A stretch of DNA of 64,000 bases from Micropterix aruncella (GCA_944548615.1 OX155980.1:4200724-4264723), one strand, 5' to 3'. Positions 25,395 to 35,860 are shown, counted from the stretch's first letter. Made by a program: numbers and translations. The notes: a model not told the origin generated them from the sequence alone.

Positions 25395-25672
25395 CAGTCT
25401 GGTACCAGCATCCTAAAGCCGGTTTGGTACCAGCATTCTGGAGCCAGTCTAGTACCCGCATCCTGGAACAAACCAGGCCTCAGCGTCCTGGAACCAATTT
25501 GGTACCAGCATCCTGGAGCCAATACGGTAGCAGCATCCTGGAGCATAAATCTAGCCAGACATGTATGCTGGCACCAGTTTAGCTCCAGCATGCTGGTACC
25601 AGATTGGCTCCAGGATGATGACACCAGGCTTGCACCAGGACGCTGGTACCTGTTTAGCTCCAGGATGCCAGG
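25395..25672. repeat. Palindromic ~30-bp minisatellite
   Basis: The left half repeats GGTACCAGCATCCTGGAGCC (six to seven imperfect units). From about 25565 the units appear as the reverse complement (GGCTCCAGGATG, GCTGGTACCAG). The array is therefore an inverted repeat of tandem repeats. Confidence 0.85.
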
Positions 25673-25675
25673 ATG

Positions 25676-26150
25676 GTACCGCCCCCACCCAGCCTCTCCC
25701 CCTGCCCTGCCCCTAACCCCCCACCCCTTCTCCCCATCCCTTCTCTCCCTTACCTCCTCTACACCATCTCCATATCCCTATCCTCCCCTTCCCTCTCCCT
25801 CCTCTCCTCCCTCTGCCTACCACCTTCTCCCCTCACCCCTTCACCCTCCCCCTCTCTATCCCCTCCTATCTTCCCACTTCCCTTTAAACCCTTCCTTCCC
25901 TCTGCCCCCCTCTCTTCATTCCCCCTCACCCTACCCCTCACTATTATCTCGCCCTCACCCCCTTCTCGCCCCCCCCCCCTCACCACACCTCCTTGCCCAC
26001 CCCTCCTCACCCCTCGCCCCCCTTTCCCTTATCCTCCTCCCTCTCCCCCGTCCACCGTCACCCTTCCCCCAACCCTCTCCTCCCTCTCCCCCCTCCTCCA
26101 TCCCCCCCTCTTCCCCCCTTCTTCCTCACATTATCACCCCCACCCCCCAC
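25676..26150. repeat. Polypyrimidine (C/T) tract, ~470 bp
   Basis: The plus strand is nearly all C and T, with CCCTCC/CCCTTC words and only occasional purines. The long Pro/Ser/Leu-rich frames seen here are compositional artefacts. Confidence 0.95.
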
Positions 26151-26399
26151 CCAAGTAACTGGCCGAATTTGACCAGTTACATTTATACCTCATTTTGAAT
26201 GAAACAAACTTACTGTTGGTTCGATCCACCAATATCGGTTACATATTGAAATGCAAAATGTATGGTATATTGAGCAAACCGACGCGCGGTTTTACATATA
26301 CTTTACTTTTACTCACAAGTCACATAATATAGAAAACGGGCCTTAGAAGTATGTGGTATTGTCATCCTAAGTGTCACAGGTAGGTACTTTAACTGTCCA

Positions 26400-26890
26400 A
26401 ATATCGTTGTTAAATCATATATTATGTCATATCCCGCTCTAACGTATTATACTGTCTCGTTCGCAAGAACTAATTTAAAATTTTAGATTACAAACAAACG
26501 CAATCGGGCCCATTGCAGAGTTGGCTAACTGCATACATTCGAAATGATATTATTATGTTCATCGTAATGTTGAATCCAGCTGCGGCCAAAGGATGAACAC
26601 GGGTCAAAAGTCGAAAGATCTCTGCTGCAGTGGTTTTTATAATATCATAGAATGTAGGTCAAATCGCAGCTTAAGTGGGCGACAAATTTAAAACGATCAA
26701 TAAAATTCGAGAAACTCGCAAGACTAGCTTCTCAATAACGTAACGTTTTCGTAGATTTGCGCGAGGCGGATTCAAATCGATATGATGCCTTCTCACGACC
26801 TGCTCAATTCCGCGGGCGCGTATTGATTTTCGCATGCAAAACAAAAAGCAAGCTGTAAGGGCGAGTAGCCCACTGTAAAAAAGGTGTGGA
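26400..26890. other. Probable intron 1 of the acetyl-CoA synthetase gene plus a family K end
   Basis: A family K-like terminal block (ATTAGTTCTTGCGAACGAGAC complement, 'cgcaatcgggcccatt') lies at 26440-26520. The rest is non-coding and lies directly 3' of the exon's splice donor. Confidence 0.4.
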
Positions 26891-26897
26891 AACTCAC

Positions 26898-27205
26898 CAG
26901 TAAAACGCGATTTTATCTCCGTTTCCGCAGCGCACGTTCTTGTCTAGGAGGTTGTAGCAAATATTCGTACTGGCTCCCTCCATCCACTTGGTGAAAATCG
27001 GACCCTTCGACAGGTCGAAATTAAAGCTGAGGAAATTCACTGCTGGAGTTTCCCAGTGGAATTGCTTAGCTATGGCCCCCCAAAAGGCGGCGGGATTCTC
27101 CAGCGATTGATTGTGTATCTCCTTGTACTCTTTCATATTTGAGACATAGGAGTCCTGAAATAAGCCTTCGTTCGGCGAATAAACTTTTTCCCCTTCTTTC
27201 GGCAT
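26898..27205 (-). CDS. AcCoAS: Acetyl-CoA synthetase, first coding exon
   Basis: Encodes the N-terminus of the cytosolic/nuclear enzyme (ACSS2 type) that makes acetyl-CoA from acetate, CoA and ATP. The 102 complete codons include ENPAAFWGAIAKQFHWETPA, FNFDLSKGPIFTKWMEGAS and TNICYNLLDKNV, close to insect AcCoAS N-terminal sequence as I know it; the ATG at 27205 is at the expected place (MPKEGEKVYSPN). The exon ends ...TTTTACTG followed by the consensus donor GTGAGT, so codon W is split. The AMP-binding core lies in later exons that I could not find to the left, meaning intron 1 is long or short exons escaped notice. No defects seen; probably part of a live gene. Confidence 0.88.
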
Positions 27206-27345
27206 TATGTTTTAAAAATAAAACCGTTGATTTTCACAAACGTACTGTACGACTGCACAAATCGTGAACAAACGTCAACCAGCGAGCGATACCCAACCCG
27301 TAATGCCACCGCGCGCGCCGTCCGGCCGGATCACAACTGAACGGA
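27206..27345 (-). promoter_or_regulatory. Presumed 5' UTR/promoter of acetyl-CoA synthetase
   Basis: GC/CpG-rich block at 27295-27335 (CCACCGCGCGCGCCGTCCGG) directly upstream of the exon's ATG, in otherwise AT-rich DNA. No TATA box could be assigned; inferred from position and composition. Confidence 0.4.
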
Positions 27346-27349
27346 CGAA

Positions 27350-27880
27350 TAAATAATTATATACTCGAGACGAAATGAACGAAATGAACGAACGAGACAC
27401 CGGAACGTATACTCTAGGAACGAACGAGAAGAATGTCCCGTGTGAACAGATGCGATATTTTTATAAACGGTGGTATTTTTTGGCCCTGAAATTTGGCTGT
27501 TTGCATTTAAAAATATTGCATTATTGGCTTTGTTGGAATCAAAAAATCATTTTTTAAACATTTAATTAAATAAATTGGCAAATGCGAATAATTACGCTGC
27601 CTAATCGATGGCATTTTAATCTCACCGCATTATTTCTGTTTATAATCGGCCTATATAAAAATACGATAAATGACTACAATAATGGACATAGTAAGCCATT
27701 TTAACAACAAATCACAATTTGATTTGTCCATAGAGTTGTCCATAGGGTAAAGGGTTGAGTTAAATTTAAGGGGACAGTTTCTAGGCCAGGCGGTATTTCT
27801 CCCCCCCCCCCCCCCCCCTCCCCCTCCCCCGACCCCACAAACTGTCCCCTTCAGCCTTTTAAACAGCAAAACCGTCTAGG
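27350..27880. other. Non-coding stretch with a poly-C run
   Basis: 27800-27832 is nearly pure C. A 12-bp direct word 'gaacgaaatgaa' repeats near 27372-27392. No gene. Confidence 0.5.
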
Positions 27881-27887
27881 TCTAGAC

Positions 27888-30113
27888 CAGGGGTCGGCAA
27901 CCTGCGGATCGCGAGCCGCATGCGGCTCTTTTGATGTAAAGTTGCGGGTCTCCCGTTCTATAATAAAAAAAATAATAGTTTACTATCAAAACCCATAAAA
28001 AATAACAAAAATGACTGTAATGAGATAAACTCGAACTATTGTTTTGTTCTTAGTGATGAGACTCCGTGGCCATGTTTATCTTTCAACCAATTGCGTCTCA
28101 TTCGCACCGCCACCGTCGCGACCATAATGCAACTCCGCGTAATGGCAACGCTGGTCGCGACGTCTTGTCAGTCAGTCAGTCGTCCTCGGATAGCGCGGTC
28201 GACGTCAAATTTGGAGAGACACTTCACTACAAAACATACGCAGTTTGCTGGTAAATATCCAACCGGTGACGCACGAAAAAAATCTGTTGAGCTCCAAAAA
28301 AAAACAAGAACAATCTAGTTCCATGTTAAGTAACTGGGCGCAATCTTCCAATAATGTAAATCTGGCAAGCTTTTCAGTATAATTAGAAATTACAAAAAGA
28401 GGAAAACCAATCACAAATGGTGAGTATGTCAAAGATTGTTTTATACGTGCATCTGAAGAACTGTTTCGTGATATTTTTAAAAACAAAGCAAAAATCATTA
28501 AAAAAAATAAAGATTTACCATTATCTTCTAAAATAGTACAAGATAGAACTGCTAAAATGTATTTAAATGTAACGCATATGCAAGTGGAAGACATTCAATT
28601 GGCTTCTGCCTTTATCTTTTGCTATAGATGAGTTTTGCGACTTAAAAGACTCGGCACAAATTACCCTTTTCGTCAGGTATATGTCGTCCTAAGGTTCAAA
28701 AGAAGAACTGCTAGGATTGCCACCGCTCTCAGTGCAAACTTCAGTTTCTATAGCAACTGATGGAGCCAGACGTATGACAAGATAGATGGGTAACAGCAAT
28801 TCTTTAGAAAAAATAAACCACGATATTCTAACGTTTCACTGCATAATTCATCAAGAAGCGCTTTGTGCCCAAACATTTCCGGCCGAAATAGTTGAGGTCA
28901 TGAACTTGGTAATTAAGATTATTAACAGCATTTTAGGAAAAGCTCTCTTCCATCGCCAGTTTAAAAATTTCCATGAAGAAACAGGTAGCCAGTTTTTTGA
29001 CTTACTTCTGCCCAGTGAAGTGCGATGGTTTTCCAGAGGTAACATATAGCAACGTTTTGTTTGTGCTTAAATTTAAACATTCCTCATTGAAAAAGGCATT
29101 GACCATCCCGAATTGAAAGAAAACAAAATGCTGCAAACATTCAACTTCATGGTAGAAAACCACAATGAAACTAAATGAAATAAATCTAAAACTGCAACGA
29201 AAGGGTAACCCAGCCTACGCCTTGCTTGAAGAAGTAGTTTGTTTCTAAAAAAAATACTTCTTTTTGTTGAAGACATGGAGTACGGTAAATTACTTCATTT
29301 TAAAAACCTGAAGCACTATCGCGATGATACCAATGAAACTATTGACACGAATTACTTCAGCATAACTTTAAAAAAATATTTTTATTCGCTGAGAGATTCG
29401 AGCAATTCAAAACAAACAAAAGTACTCTCGAGTTCATAGTAAATCCTCTTAACATAAATACAAATGAGATCAACATTGAGCCATTTGGAATTAATGCTAG
29501 ATCGATTCAAATGCAATTGCTTGATTTGAAAACCAAAGACTTGTGGAGTGGCAACTTCACAGAACTCAAGAGCAAGTTGGACGAGTTGGAGGTCCAGAAA
29601 TGCATCCACATCGCGCAGTCCAAGGGGACAGTTATAATAGAGATGCCGCGAGTTGATGCCCTCATATTTGGCGCATAAAAATGGTATTCCAGAATGCTAC
29701 AGTGAGGTGAAGAGCTGGCATTTGGAGTGCTGACGATCTTCGGGTCGACATATTCGTGCGAGCAAGCGTTCTCCTGCATGAATATAATAAAAAGTAAAGT
29801 TAGAAATCAACTAACAAAATAAAAATCTAGAGTCGTGCTTGAAACTTAAAACAACAATTTATAAACCAGATATAATCAAACTTTCAAATGGCACGCAAAG
29901 CCAATGCTCCCATTGATGTAATTATCTATATTTGCGTTTTTATGTGAATAAATATTATTTAGTATTTAAAGCCGCTTATTTTAAATCAAAAATCAAATAT
30001 TACAAGCAAATACTATAATATTGAACGAATATTTTTAGGGGCTCTTTAAAAACTGGGAAATTTTGTAAATTGTAAATTTTGGCTCTTCCGTTTCAATGGG
30101 TTGCAAACCCCTG
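27888..30113 (+). mobile_element. Complete but inactive hAT transposon with 8-bp TSD
   Basis: The element begins CAGGGGTCGGCAACCTGCGG and ends (complement) CAGGGGTTTGCAACCC. It is flanked by an identical 8-bp palindromic duplication GTCTAGAC at 27880-27887 and 30114-30121. Its 2226 bp contain remnants of one plus-strand transposase. This 8-bp duplication and CAGGGG terminus define a hAT element. Unlike the MITEs nearby, it is the full autonomous layout, though long dead. Confidence 0.9.
28060..29870 (+). pseudogene. hAT transposase (ZBED/GTF2IRD2-like type), decayed
   Basis: Order of recognisable pieces: a BED-finger tail SNLERHFTTKHTQFAGKYP (about 28205-28265); ITKRGKPITNGEYVKDCF (28383-28440); HCIIHQEALCAQ with a following VRWFSRG (28835-29040); and a C-terminal dimerisation region with FGSTYSCEQAFSCMNIIKSK (about 29746-29805). 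That set is typical of the hAT subgroup behind the domesticated GTF2IRD2/ZBED-type genes. At least six stops or frameshifts separate the pieces. It once catalysed movement of the element that contains it. Confidence 0.8.
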
Positions 30114-30124
30114 GTCTAGACAAT

Positions 30125-30530
30125 AGCAATATACCAAAGAGAGATGGTACCCTTTTAATAATAATTCATTTCATGATGTATAATGAGGCACATGACAAAT
30201 GTTTTTTAAGCATAGGCTCACTAAGCGCATAAAGCCGCGCAGACATTTGCAATTAATTGGCAATTTCATTAGAATTGCGCTCAAAAATTCAACCTGTACA
30301 ATTTAAAAATGTTTAATTTTTTAAAAGCCAAAAAAATACTACAGTGGTCATAAACATGCTACACGAATTTCTGATCTCACCGTTAAACTAGTCGGAACTG
30401 AACGATTCATCGATGTCCTACCAGGCGTTGCCAGATATCTATAATTTAATTTTTCTTTTATTTATTCCAGTAATTGAAAAGATGTTTATATAATGTTGTA
30501 TTTATTAGTACATACATATTTTAGTATTAG
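30125..30530. other. Non-coding stretch
   Basis: AT-rich; no gene or clear repeat boundary. Confidence 0.4.
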
Positions 30531-30534
30531 TATT

Positions 30535-30957
30535 ACTTATACGGAGTGAGTTTTAAATAACCGGCATCCTTGTAGGGGGCAAATCAGTACAAGTAAACAA
30601 ATTTTTATAAAAAGTTGTAGAAACAAAGTTATAAAATTTTAAATTACTGAAAAATAGTATTAAAAGCGGGGAGCACGATACGCCATCTAGCGGTAGGTAA
30701 AATAATGCTCATATCGTTTATTAGCGATATTTTTCCTACCGATAGATGGCGCAACGCGCTCAAACGCTTGTCAAAGTTTTAGTTAACAATCAAGTTCTTC
30801 AAATTTTTAAATATAAAAAAAAAAACAAAAATCTCAATCTAAATTGAAGATTTTTATTTTGTTTTTCCATTTTTTTTAAATCAAAAGTTGTTCAGTTGCT
30901 CGTACTGATTCATTCCCTTAAAGGATGCCGGGTAATAAAAACTTACCCCGTATAGTA
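30535..30957. mobile_element. Foldback element D, copy 1
   Basis: Outer inverted ends ('tatacggagtgagtttt' and its complement), then CCGGCATCCTTGTAGGGGGC / complement of CTTAAAGGATGCCGG. Complementarity continues to the centre, where CGCCATCTAGCGGTAGGTA faces TACCGATAGATGGCG. Almost the whole ~420 bp is palindromic. No coding sequence. Confidence 0.75.
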
Positions 30958-30961
30958 TTTA

Positions 30962-31641
30962 CTTATACAGTATGAGTTTTAATTAATCGGCATCCTTTAA
31001 CCCCTCAGGCCCCGATTGGCCGATATCGGCCACAAAACGATTCAGCGTGACTGCCCCGTTTTAATTTTATTTTACTTTAATTTGTTTTATTTTATTATGT
31101 TTCATTATGTTAATATGTTTCATTTTAATTATGGGTACAGTGGTTTGGCAGTAATTAATGTTTTGGTGAGACAGTGTCGTAAATCATTTTTTTTACTAAT
31201 TTTTACTAAATTTTTTTGGGACAGCAACTTGTCAATTGGCTGAGGGGCCGAGGCCTAAAGGGTTAAGGGGATGAATCAGAACGAGCAAGTGAGCAACTTT
31301 TAACTATTTTTTTTAGAAAAAAAAACAAGAAAATATTTTTTTATGAAAAAACATTTTTTTATTCGTTTTATACTTTGAAGTACTTGAGTGTTAAATGAAG
31401 TTTGACAAGCGCCATCTGCGCCGTCTAACGGTAGTTAAAATATCGCTAATAAACCATATTAGCGACATTTTACCTACCGATAGACAGCTCATCATGGTCA
31501 ATGCTTTTTATACTATTTTTCAGTAATTTTAAATTTTCAAATTTAAAAAAAAAAACTACAACTTTTTATCAAATTTTTTTATTTGCCCGTACAAATTTGC
31601 TCCCTACAAGGATGCCGGTCAATAAAAAGTAATCCTGTATA
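30962..31641. mobile_element. Foldback element D, copy 2, interrupted by a MITE
   Basis: The same inverted ends, with its arms arranged opposite to copy 1 and starting only a few bases after it. It is interrupted at its CCTTTAAGGG site by the piggyBac-like MITE 30997-31266. The central inverted segment (CGCCATCTGCG...CGATAGACAGC) is at 31410-31490. Confidence 0.75.
30997..31266 (+). mobile_element. piggyBac-type MITE P, copy a
   Basis: Flanked by TTAA on both sides (30997-31000 and 31263-31266), with termini CCC...GGG, the piggyBac rule. Inner end words are 'ggccccgattggccgatatcg' on the left and 'ctgaggggccgaggcct' on the right. About 270 bp, no coding capacity. The equivalent uninterrupted site in element D copy 1 keeps a single TTAA, showing the empty target. 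Confidence 0.85.
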
Positions 31642-32740
31642 CATACATATTTTAATATTACATTTTAATGGTGCGCCGAATATACGGCAACTATTTGGTT
31701 TTCGGTATATTTTTTATTAAGTAGTCGTCGAATATTCGTCGAATAATCGTCGAATAATCGTCGAATAGTCGTCGAATAATCGATAGATTGAATACCTATT
31801 TTTTTAATGATAGATTGTACGCCCGCTTCAGCTTACGACTTATTATATTTATTTATTTATAATAGTTGGTACACAAAACATATTCTAAATAAATACATTA
31901 ATTATTACTAATATTTTTACATTTCTTATTAGAGCATATTTTTCTGTATGTCCTTGGCATCTAAATTTATTATCACCTATATGTCGTTTAACTGACATTC
32001 ATAAGAAGAAGCAGTAAAAATATGAAAACTATGATTATTAAAATGATTGAGATCAATTATAATTTTTTTTAAAAGATCTGTAGGTAATGATAGAAAATGA
32101 CAAAATATAATAACGATTCAGTAGGTCATTAAATTACAGCAGAAAGAAATAAAAAGAGATCATTTAAAAGAAAATTTGTGAGAAATTTATTGAAAAAGGT
32201 TTTAGGAAGGTTGCATTTACAACAATCTGGATGGAAGTGAGGATAAATAACATTTCATGCCTTTTTTCTGAAAATTTTTTTTTTGGATAAGACAAAATTA
32301 GTTATGCAGGAGATTATTCTACACGAATAACTGGGTGGAAATCATATACGTTTTGTTAATTATGCTTCGGTTTCCGACGAAGACCGTTTTTTATGTTTAA
32401 ATTTCGGATAATATTTTATCAGATTGTTTTGGGATCGGATTTTATTCTCAAAAACAAAGCCTTTCATTAAAAAAAGTAGTATTTGATTTTTAACTCAGTG
32501 TTTCGTATAAAAAAATCTCCTGTACAGAAAAGTCCCCTAATATCCCAAAACAAATGTTTTTTAAGAATAAACGACAAAACAATTATTTTTTCGTTATCTT
32601 CACAGAGAGATTGGAAGATTTGTCGTGCTGTCGCGAATACCACAAATGTGCTTCGCTCTATTTTGGCGACATCCGCTTTTAACTGGTCTACGATGGTCTA
32701 TATTGCTTCCCTTACATTGATTGAACTATAGTTCTTATGA
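31642..32740. other. AT-rich non-coding stretch with a small minisatellite
   Basis: 31722-31783 holds ~5 copies of an 11-12-bp CGTCGAATAAT unit. The rest shows no gene; frame 32483-32731 has no recognised domain. Confidence 0.5.
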
Positions 32741-32754
32741 CTGTTACTGAGCTA

Positions 32755-33480
32755 ATGGTAGCGAATGGTTTCGTGCAGCTTACGCCATAAGATCCACTTT
32801 ATTCTTGGATCGGTCCAACTCACTATATAACTTCTATTCAGAAGCCTCCTCGTGTGGAAGGCTACCACTGGTAAAACTCTCGCGTCTCGGGCCTCACGGC
32901 TGGTGAATCGGTTTTGCTTTGAGGGTTTACCTCCTGGCGCTACTGGACGGTTTGCGCACCGTTCGGCGATGCCACTCGGTTGTGCACTCTGACTAATTGC
33001 TGAAGGAGTCTGGAGACTATGGAAATATACTGTCTCCTAAGCAGCTGGGGTGGATATTGACCTGTCGTTAACCAATCTCGAAATAACCATTATGCTACCT
33101 GATCCTGAATTCAGAGCCGAGAAAAAGGTGCCTTTGGTCCGCGATAGATTTAAACTGAATCACCGCAGAATTTAGGGCAGGTAGAGGCCGCGTTAGAGAC
33201 TTCGGTCCCGTAATCAGTCGGGAGGAAGGAGGTATCCTGAAGGGTAATTCCAGACGGAGATATCCTACCAAAACTGGTAGCCGGGGGGCTTGGTTACCTT
33301 ACTAGTGCCTCGCCGTAAGGCGTTGGTCTCTGACGGGCTCGTTGCTTTGCTGGACGGTAGGTTTGTACCGTCCTAAGGTCTTCTACGCTCATCCCACGGC
33401 TGAAAGAAAGATCTCATATCGTTATACCAGCCTGGGGTGACGGGTTCGCCCGGTGTAGTCGACACCGCCCAACTATTACC
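32755..33480 (+). mobile_element. Retroposon family A, copy 2, with 10-bp TSD
   Basis: Flanked by TACTGAGCTA at 32745-32754 and 33481-33490. Aligns along its length with 7801-8470, sharing 'ggtccgcgatagattt', 'gcgttggtctctgacgggct' and 'tgtagtcgaca'-type blocks. More diverged and slightly longer than copy 1. No open frame of note. Confidence 0.78.
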
Positions 33481-33499
33481 TACTGAGCTAGTAACAGTA

Positions 33500-34045
33500 A
33501 CAGTAATGATTGTCTTTAAACAATATAAAAATGACTGTTTTGAAACAAAATAAATTAACATCAATCTGGCAACACTGTCGCCGCCCTGCTCACAACGTCG
33601 CGTATGATGTCTTTAACCAGAACATTTTCCGTTGGAGTTATAATCCGTGTTTCCCTGATTTAATTACTGTCAGAATATCAATTAAAAGCAAGTTTTGGTA
33701 ATTGTAGCCTAAATGACAAGTAGGTATATCTAATGTTAGCTTACTTTTTGTAATATAAATTCTTAAAAATAATTCAAACAAACGAAACAGTTGAAATAAA
33801 AAACAATGATCAAATTAAATATATTCTTTAAACAATCGGTTGCGTCATCCCAACACCTTCCTGACAAGTAGTAGCCAAAGACTGATCATCTGAATAATAA
33901 TTTCATTAAAAAAAATATGAGCGCCTTTTTTCTCCCGGCGAAGGAACCCGTTTGGGTTCCGTACATGTCGGCCTCGGGCGGGGCAGTTCGTTTCTCTGCT
34001 ACCCTCGGGCGGCTTAATGGTAATATTTTATTGAAATGATCATCT
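33500..34045. other. Non-coding stretch with a GC-rich repeat piece L
   Basis: 33950-34040 ('gtcggcctcgggcggg', 'ttcgtttctctgctaccctc', 'ggtaatattt') matches 7690-7755, so a short repeat (family L) is present at both family A sites. No gene. Confidence 0.45.
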
Positions 34046-34049
34046 AGCC

Positions 34050-34115
34050 CAGTGGTTTCCCAATTAGTGGTACGCGTACCCCCAGGGGTACGCGAAGTTG
34101 CAACAAGAGTACGCG
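34050..34115 (+). mobile_element. Isolated hAT-like terminus
   Basis: CAGTGGTTTCCCAATTAGTG followed by a GGTACGCGTACC/GGGGTACGCG palindrome is a standard hAT end. No matching right terminus was found in the next 2 kb, so this is probably an end fragment. Confidence 0.5.
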
Positions 34116-34284
34116 TGGCAATCTCTTGACTAAAATAATTTAATCAGTAAAAAACCATTACGCAAACAACAATTGCTGATATATATTTTGCACCACGTAC
34201 CTTTGCGAGGGCCGATTTTCGGCCATGACAAACTTGAGAATTAAACGTCGTCACAGACTTCAACTCAAAAACCCTCTCAGGAAC

Positions 34285-34696
34285 GGGTCCCATCAAACCT
34301 TGCAGAAGGCAAATTTGCAGACGGCAATCTTGCAGACGGCATTCTTGCAGGCGGCAGTTTTGCAGAAGGCAATCTTGCAGAAGGCAGTTTTGCAAATGTC
34401 AAAATGACCTAACCTAACCTAACAGAAAAACTTAAAACATTTTTTTTTAATGTTTAGTTTGATGTATAAAAGTCATCCACTACAAGGATGCCGGTAATTA
34501 ATGTCACTTCGATTTTAGGGAAAGAAAAACCTAACCTAACCTAACCTAACAGAAAAACTTAAAAACTGTACTGAAGGTTGCCGCCTGCAAGGTTGCCGCC
34601 TGCAAGGTTGCCTCCTGCAAATCTGCCCTCAACAAATTTGGAACTGTCAAAAGTGACATTTGTGCAAAATTGCCGCATGCAAAACTGGCGCCCCCC
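34285..34696 (+). mobile_element. Element T with TTAGG motifs and 15-bp repeats, copy 1
   Basis: 412 bp flanked by the 8-bp duplication TCAGGAAC (34277-34284 and 34697-34704). The left part is a minisatellite of ~8 15-bp units (TTGCAGAAGGCAATC type). Two blocks of CCTAA telomere-type repeats lie at about 34411-34423 and 34530-34548, each followed by 'cagaaaaacttaaaa'. The right part has another TTGCCGCCTGCAAGG array. A frame reading L-Q-x-A repeats crosses the array but is compositional. The 8-bp duplication suggests a hAT-like DNA element. Confidence 0.78.
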
Positions 34697-34709
34697 TCAG
34701 GAACCCTCG

Positions 34710-35570
34710 AGTACGTCAGAATTATATGGAGGGGAAATACCTTGATATGTTGCTTGAACTCTGTGATGTGTCACATGATTTCATTGCCGCTCTGTTTACT
34801 GACGTATGTAATATGCCAAGGTCAGCTGTCCAAACGGTGTGCCTGGTGACCATCCATCATAAAATAGTATCGTTTATGGATCTTTACTGCAAATATATAT
34901 TTTAAATAAATAATTGGTGTCATAGTAACATTGGGTTTTTGTCTAATTGGATATATCTAATAAGATTTCAAACTTCGTATTGAGTTAAATTGTAGTGTCA
35001 TATATATTCTAGATAAAATGATCCTTCCATTGGTAAATATGTTATTGTTATTAAAGAGATTTCCTTTTCCACTATGGTTTAAAATTACAATTAGACCAGC
35101 GATTTAGACAATTTAGATCCTTCAAAATACTTATGCTAATAAATATTGGGTCCTTACATACCTACGTAATTGACGTTTTTGACACTGGCCACTTTGAACT
35201 TGGATAACTTGGGTTTGAGATAGAATGTCAAATTTTAATAAAAAACAGCTGTTTGTTTGTCTTATTGATGTTTATTTTTGCTCGAATATTTTCGTTTGTG
35301 CAACCACGGAAAATTTTAAAATTTGCGTTTTTTCTAATGTGTCTTTTCAAGCTTATAATTAATAACGATATTTACCCCCCCCCCCCCCCCCCCCCACACG
35401 CACCTAGTTAAAGCTGCAAAGTCTCAGTTAATGACAGTGAATGTGTCATCCATATAAGTAGGTAAGACTAGCCAGATCAGATCTAGGTGTGCGATGTAGG
35501 ACGGTTTGGAAGTGTAGGGTAAGACAATTTAAGTTTGTTATTGCTTTTCTGAGTAAATTTATCAAGGATA
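34710..35570. other. AT-rich non-coding stretch with a poly-C run
   Basis: A run of ~24 C at 35370-35394. No supported gene; frame 34660-34905 partly overlaps element T and is not convincing. Confidence 0.45.
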
Positions 35571-35574
35571 GTTT

Positions 35575-35860
35575 GTGTTATTGGGCCAAACGAGACAGAG
35601 CGATACGTTAGAACGGAATATGAAATAAACTATCGTCGATTTCCCCGCTCCAAAACTACCTGTCGAACTTATAGACGCCCGAATAATTTTGAGAACATTT
35701 CGTGCGATGTTAGATTGAGCTGCTTTATATTTAGTGGGTAGTTTTAATGCGGAAATGTGACAACCGTTCATTTCACATCCGCTCTCCTTTACTGCTCTGT
35801 CTCGTTCATATGCACAAATTTCCGATTTAAGTTCAAGGGAAACGCAATCGAGCCCATTAT
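35575..35860. repeat. Inverted-repeat element family K, copy 2
   Basis: Same block order as 1556-1790, ending 'acgcaatcgagcccatta', with the shared minus-strand peptide core CEMNGCHISALKLPTKYKAA and ARNVLKIIRASIS. Confidence 0.55.

Larger units (their letters stand above)
25282..26342. mobile_element. Harbinger-like non-autonomous element with ~120-bp TIRs
   Basis: Ends GGCCCAATTTCT... and ...AGAAAACGGGCC are inverted repeats extending ~115-125 bp (shared blocks: TGTGAGTAAAAGT, CGGTTTGCTCAATATAC, ATGTAACCGATAT.GGTGGATCGA.CCA). It is flanked by TTA at 25279-25281 and 26343-26345 and precisely splits a family G repeat. A TTA duplication with GG-starting TIRs fits PIF/Harbinger. Instead of a transposase, the ~810-bp core holds a palindromic minisatellite and a polypyrimidine tract. 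Confidence 0.75.

Noticed and set aside
25368..26198. 276-codon Pro/Ser/Leu-rich frame
   Set aside because: Arises from the minisatellite and C/T tract of a non-coding element; several frames are open and there is no domain.
34225..34407. Pentapeptide-repeat-like protein (L-Q-x-A repeats), also at 57197-57340
   Set aside because: The pattern comes from a 15-bp DNA repeat inside a non-coding mobile element, present in both orientations.
34410..34552. Telomere or chromosome end
   Set aside because: Only 3-4 TTAGG units, internal to an element with 8-bp duplications and repeated at 57056.
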